A DNA stretch of 64,000 nucleotides, taken from contig NZ_JABXKK010000016.1 of assembly GCF_017115045.1 (NCBI RefSeq), positions 90,960-154,959 on the forward strand, given 5' to 3'. The notes beneath the pieces were generated by a model, which worked only from the letters and a program-made list of their open reading frames with translations, searched no databases and was not told the DNA's origin. This document shows positions 61,333-64,000 of the stretch, in pieces; the stretch's first letter is position 1, and each line of letters begins with the position of its first letter. A program made the position numbers and the translations under genes. This DNA comes from Nostoc sp. NMS8. GTDB taxonomy: Bacteria; Cyanobacteriota; Cyanobacteriia; Cyanobacteriales; Nostocaceae.

Positions 61333-62976
61333 ATGGGTGTGTTTTTCCTAAATCCAACAAAGATGCTCAGACGCGTATTATCTGCATCGCTAGTTAGTAT
61401 AATTCCTGCACTTACTAGTTTGATGTCCTTAGAGGTTTTGTCCACCGCAGCCTTAGGTCTACCGCCTGCTGCGTCTGTTCAAACCAAGGTGAAAGTGTCT
61501 AATACAATGAACTATTGGCCTTTCAATATTAATCGTTACTTGAAAGTGCCGCCTAACTTCTCTGCATCTGTTTATGCTCGCATTCCGAGTGCCCGCTTTA
61601 TAGCAGTTGCTCCCAATGGCGATCTTTTAGTGTCACAGCCGAGTACAGGTAAGGTGTTAATTGTCCGCTCAAATGGCACGAGAGATCCGATTATCTCTAA
61701 CTTCGTAACGGGTCTACGTAAACCACACGACATTGTGTTTCATAAGATTAACAACACCACATACGTTTATATCTCTGAGACTCATCAAATTAACCGCTTC
61801 ACCTACAACTCTGGAGACATAATCGGCAGAAATCGCCAAGTAGTCGTAACTGGCTTACCAGATAGCAGCACATCAGAACTCAGAGGTGCTTATGGTCACG
61901 AATTAAAAAATATCGCCCTTGATTCCAATCACAAACTGTACGTATCGATCGCCTCTACATGCAATGCTTGTACGCAAGATACTGTCAGCAACCCAAAACG
62001 TGGTGCGATTTACCAGTACAACGCAGATGGAACCAATCGGCGGCTTTTTGCCCAAGGTTTACGTAATGCCGAAGGATTAGCATTGTTACCTAATACCAAT
62101 GATCTTTGGGTAGTCGTTAATAATCGAGATAACATCGCCTATCCCTTCAACGATGGCAGTGGCAAATACGGTAGGGTTATCCCGTCATACGTAGACAACC
62201 ACCCACCAGAGGAGTTTACGCGAGTCCGAGATGGTGGTAACTATGGTTGGCCATTTTGCAACCCCAATCCTGACACGTCAAATGGCTTCAACAATATGCC
62301 CTTTGATCGCGACTATCAGTTCAATGCTAATGGACGTGTTAATTGCAATGCCTTGGACAGAATTAGCAAGGGTATCCAAGCCCATTCGGCTCCCTTAGGA
62401 CTAACATTCTTGCAAAATACCAGGTTTACCAGCCTATACTCAAATGGCGTAGTGGCGGGACTGCATGGTTCATGGAATCGGCAGACTAAAACTGGCTACA
62501 AAATAGCTTACTTTCCTTGGAACAGTGCGACAAGAACCCCAGGGCAGGAAATAGAACTAGTCAGCGGTTGGCTAGTTCCAGGAACGCAAGAAATTTGGGG
62601 ACGACCGGTAGATATAGCAGTAGATCAGCAAGGTAATTTGTTAATTTCTGATGACTACAGTGGCACAATTTACAAGCTTTCCTACAATGTCTCCAACAAC
62701 GTCTCTAACAGGTCACAGGTTCAAGTCTACAGAGACGCTAATTTTGCTGGAGTTTCTCAATCTTTTTCTACAACTCCAGGAGTATACAAAGCCAACCAAG
62801 GCAGCTTAAATATTGTTGGTAATGACGCTATTAGCTCATTACGTGTACCAGCAGGTACAGTGGTACGTGTATGCCAAAATGAAACTGGTGGTTTATGCCG
62901 TGAGTATAGCGCTGGTAATTATAACTACGTTGGAAATGACTTGGATAACAAAATATCGTATATACAAGTCAGATAG
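61333..62976 (+). CDS. Exported sorbosone-dehydrogenase-like beta-propeller with C-terminal beta-gamma-crystallin domain
   Basis: A 547-residue exported protein. A hydrophobic stretch near residues 17-45 (SASLVSIIPALTSLMSLEVLSTAALG) is a signal peptide. Residues about 60-450 form a PQQ-dependent sugar-dehydrogenase-type propeller (NGDLLVSQPSTGKVLIV, GLRKPHDIVFH, YGHELKNIALDSNHKLYVS, AQGLRNAEGLAL, GWPFCNP, SAPLGLTF). The last 90 residues carry two Greek-key repeats ending NDAISSLRV and NDLDNKISYIQV, the Ca-binding (N/D)(N/D)xx(S/T)S pattern of beta-gamma-crystallins. It should oxidise a sugar or bind a polymer outside the cell; cofactor binding is unproven. An AGAAGG ribosome-binding site is seen. 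Confidence 0.82.
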   Translation: MGVFFLNPTKMLRRVLSASLVSIIPALTSLMSLEVLSTAALGLPPAASVQTKVKVSNTMNYWPFNINRYLKVPPNFSASVYARIPSARFIAVAPNGDLLVSQPSTGKVLIVRSNGTRDPIISNFVTGLRKPHDIVFHKINNTTYVYISETHQINRFTYNSGDIIGRNRQVVVTGLPDSSTSELRGAYGHELKNIALDSNHKLYVSIASTCNACTQDTVSNPKRGAIYQYNADGTNRRLFAQGLRNAEGLALLPNTNDLWVVVNNRDNIAYPFNDGSGKYGRVIPSYVDNHPPEEFTRVRDGGNYGWPFCNPNPDTSNGFNNMPFDRDYQFNANGRVNCNALDRISKGIQAHSAPLGLTFLQNTRFTSLYSNGVVAGLHGSWNRQTKTGYKIAYFPWNSATRTPGQEIELVSGWLVPGTQEIWGRPVDIAVDQQGNLLISDDYSGTIYKLSYNVSNNVSNRSQVQVYRDANFAGVSQSFSTTPGVYKANQGSLNIVGNDAISSLRVPAGTVVRVCQNETGGLCREYSAGNYNYVGNDLDNKISYIQVR

Positions 62977-63146
62977 TGCCCAATTTTCTTTGCAAATTTG
63001 GGATACCCTTCTGCTCTACCTAAACTGTAGAGATGCAAAATTAGAATGGGGTTCGCCCTGCTAACGCGTCTCTAACAAAAAATTTAGGCTTAACTGAACG
63101 GTATTGATCCATATCCAGCAAGAGTTTCAACTGATATTCACTAACT

Positions 63147-63170
63147 AAGGGCATACACATGTATGCCCTT
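63147..63170. repeat. GGGCATAC hairpin repeat
   Basis: AAGGGCATAC and GTATGCCCTT form a perfect 10-bp stem with an ACAT loop, about 170 bases after the propeller gene. There is no T-tract. It is of the same GGG(G)...TACA-TGTA-type family as 60071-60094. Confidence 0.6.
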
Positions 63171-63208
63171 ACAACCGATTCATTTATTGCAAAGATATTT
63201 GAAATTCT

Positions 63209-63385
63209 TCACTCGCAAATATGCTCGGCGCGATCGCTAACTAAACGCCGCAATTCTGCATTAATATATGGACGAGACACTTTGAATACTTACTCCGCGC
63301 TGATGTACTGACGAGCTTTTGCTTTTGCTAGTAGCATAATATGCTCTAGCGTGAGGAAATGATTTAACTCTCGCTCGTCACTTAT
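63209..63385 (-). pseudogene. Decayed helical-protein/HNH-nuclease gene pair
   Basis: On the minus strand, a 3' fragment of a small helical protein gene (63290-63385, ending KAKARQYISAE and TAA) is followed nine bases later by GTG at 63278-63280, which opens VSRPYINAELRRLVSDRAEHICE and then TGA (63209-63211). The second piece looks like the first 23 residues of an HNH endonuclease, cut before the zinc-binding CEYC. The order mirrors the intact pair at 48589-49451. Confidence 0.55.
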
Positions 63386-63412
63386 TTAGCGATTTCTCTG
63401 AGGAATAGCTTG

Positions 63413-63546
63413 CAATACGGTTCGGTTAGTATATTTGGCTCTCGGAGATCCCCCCAACCCCCCTTAAAAAAGGGGGGCTTTTCCTCCTATTTACCCCCTT
63501 TTTAAGGGGGTCGCCGTAGGCGGGGGGATCTTAACCGAACCGTATT
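63413..63546. mobile_element. MITE, about 133 bp, with 11-bp target duplication
   Basis: Perfect 15-bp terminal inverted repeats AATACGGTTCGGTTA (63414-63428) and TAACCGAACCGTATT (63532-63546) enclose G/C-tract hairpins (CCCCCCTTAAAAAAGGGGGG and CCCCCTTTTTAAGGGGG). GGAATAGCTTG occurs directly outside both ends (63402-63412 and 63547-63557). This is the signature of insertion by a transposase supplied elsewhere. Confidence 0.85.
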
Positions 63547-63600
63547 GGAATAGCTTGTAGTTAAGCGATAATAATTACATTTCCTAATGAAAGCATAGTT

Positions 63601-64000
63601 ATGATCTGCTGCTTAAATCCAGATTGCCACAATCCGCCCAATAGCGATCGCACAATGTTTTGCTCCAACTGCGGTACAGGAATAGTAGTGCTAAGAAACC
63701 GCTATCGCCCGATTAAATCATTAGGTGGTGGGGGATTTGGTAAAACTTATTTAGCAGAAGATATAGACAAACTAAATGAGTATTGTGTCATCAAGCAATT
63801 TGCACCGCAAGTCCAGGGAACTGCCGCACTAAAAAAAGCCACAGAACTATTTGAGCAAGAAGCAAAGCAACTGCAACAATTAGGAAACCATCGCCAAATT
63901 CCCACACTATTGGCGTATTTTAACCAAGATAATCGCCTGTATTTGGTGCAGGAGTTTATCGACGGACAGAATTTATTAGATGAATTAAAACAGCAGGGAA
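63601..64000 (+). CDS. Serine/threonine protein kinase with N-terminal zinc ribbon (5' part)
   Basis: The window ends after 133 codons. The N-terminus has a four-cysteine zinc ribbon (CCLNPDCHNPPNSDRTMFCSNCG). The kinase domain starts with the glycine loop SLGGGGFGKTYLAED, then the ATP-binding Lys in VIKQFAP and an AYFNQDNRLYLVQEFIDG hinge region. This is the common cyanobacterial Hanks-type STK layout, with the catalytic loop lying outside the window. Substrates are unknown. The ATG at 63601 has no strong ribosome-binding site. Confidence 0.93.
   Translation, partial: MICCLNPDCHNPPNSDRTMFCSNCGTGIVVLRNRYRPIKSLGGGGFGKTYLAEDIDKLNEYCVIKQFAPQVQGTAALKKATELFEQEAKQLQQLGNHRQIPTLLAYFNQDNRLYLVQEFIDGQNLLDELKQQG

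Overview
The window is chromosomal DNA of a filamentous, heterocyst-forming cyanobacterium of the Nostoc/Anabaena type. The HIP1 octamer GCGATCGC occurs throughout. There is a nifP-nifV-nifZ-nifT cluster, a probable patD (heterocyst frequency) gene, and many short-tandem and fold-back repeats of the kind common in Nostocales. The exact species cannot be told from the sequence alone.

Layout. 1-2.7 kb: 5' part of recJ, a small secreted protein and a UPF0175/DUF3368 toxin-antitoxin-like pair. 2.8-7.9 kb: a minus-strand block, sulfate-binding lipoprotein then pstS-pstC-pstA-pstB, closed by a terminator. 8.2-10.3 kb: a nonsense-interrupted nuclease-like gene and sbcD. 10.6-15.8 kb: a siderophore-uptake locus (PepSY membrane protein, AMIN-TonB receptor, AraC/PchR-type regulator) with a direct-repeat operator candidate. 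16-20.4 kb: cysH, an unannotated 34-residue membrane peptide with its own promoter and terminator, a DHA2 drug-efflux pump divergent from a TetR regulator, and probable patD. 20.7-23 kb: the bifunctional (p)ppGpp enzyme. 23.2-27.1 kb: a GC-rich NTF2-like gene, a gene remnant, and a methyltransferase split by a complete group II intron. 27.3-34.7 kb: protealysin-like peptidase with its emfourin inhibitor, then scattered metabolic enzymes (cupin, cyclic amidohydrolase, Asp/Asn hydroxylase-like, MDR reductase, NTF2-like). 34.8-46.7 kb: a hybrid histidine kinase, polysaccharide genes (WcaF-like acetyltransferase, two GT2 enzymes, later a Wzc-like protein), cobU and rnz. 47-55 kb: SpoIID/LytB protein, an HNH nuclease pair, a conserved membrane protein, tRNA-Gln(TTG), a histidine phosphatase, Uma2 and PD-(D/E)XK nucleases. 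55.1-59.3 kb: the nif accessory operon. 59.6-64 kb: a 6 x 42-bp tandem repeat, an unknown protein, a sorbosone-dehydrogenase/beta-gamma-crystallin fusion, decayed HNH-pair fragments, a MITE with target-site duplication, and the start of a Ser/Thr kinase.

How the parts fit: phosphate and sulfate capture (Pst, SbpA, cysH), iron-siderophore uptake, stringent response, capsule or slime synthesis, and heterocyst nitrogen fixation (homocitrate by NifV; cysteine supply by NifP). I see no single unmistakable new system. The strongest under-described items are the 34-residue peptide transcription unit (17139-17393), a 38-residue peptide inside the nif operon (57502-57618), the AraC direct-repeat operator, the crystallin fusion, and at least six different fold-back elements, one with a clear 11-bp target duplication.
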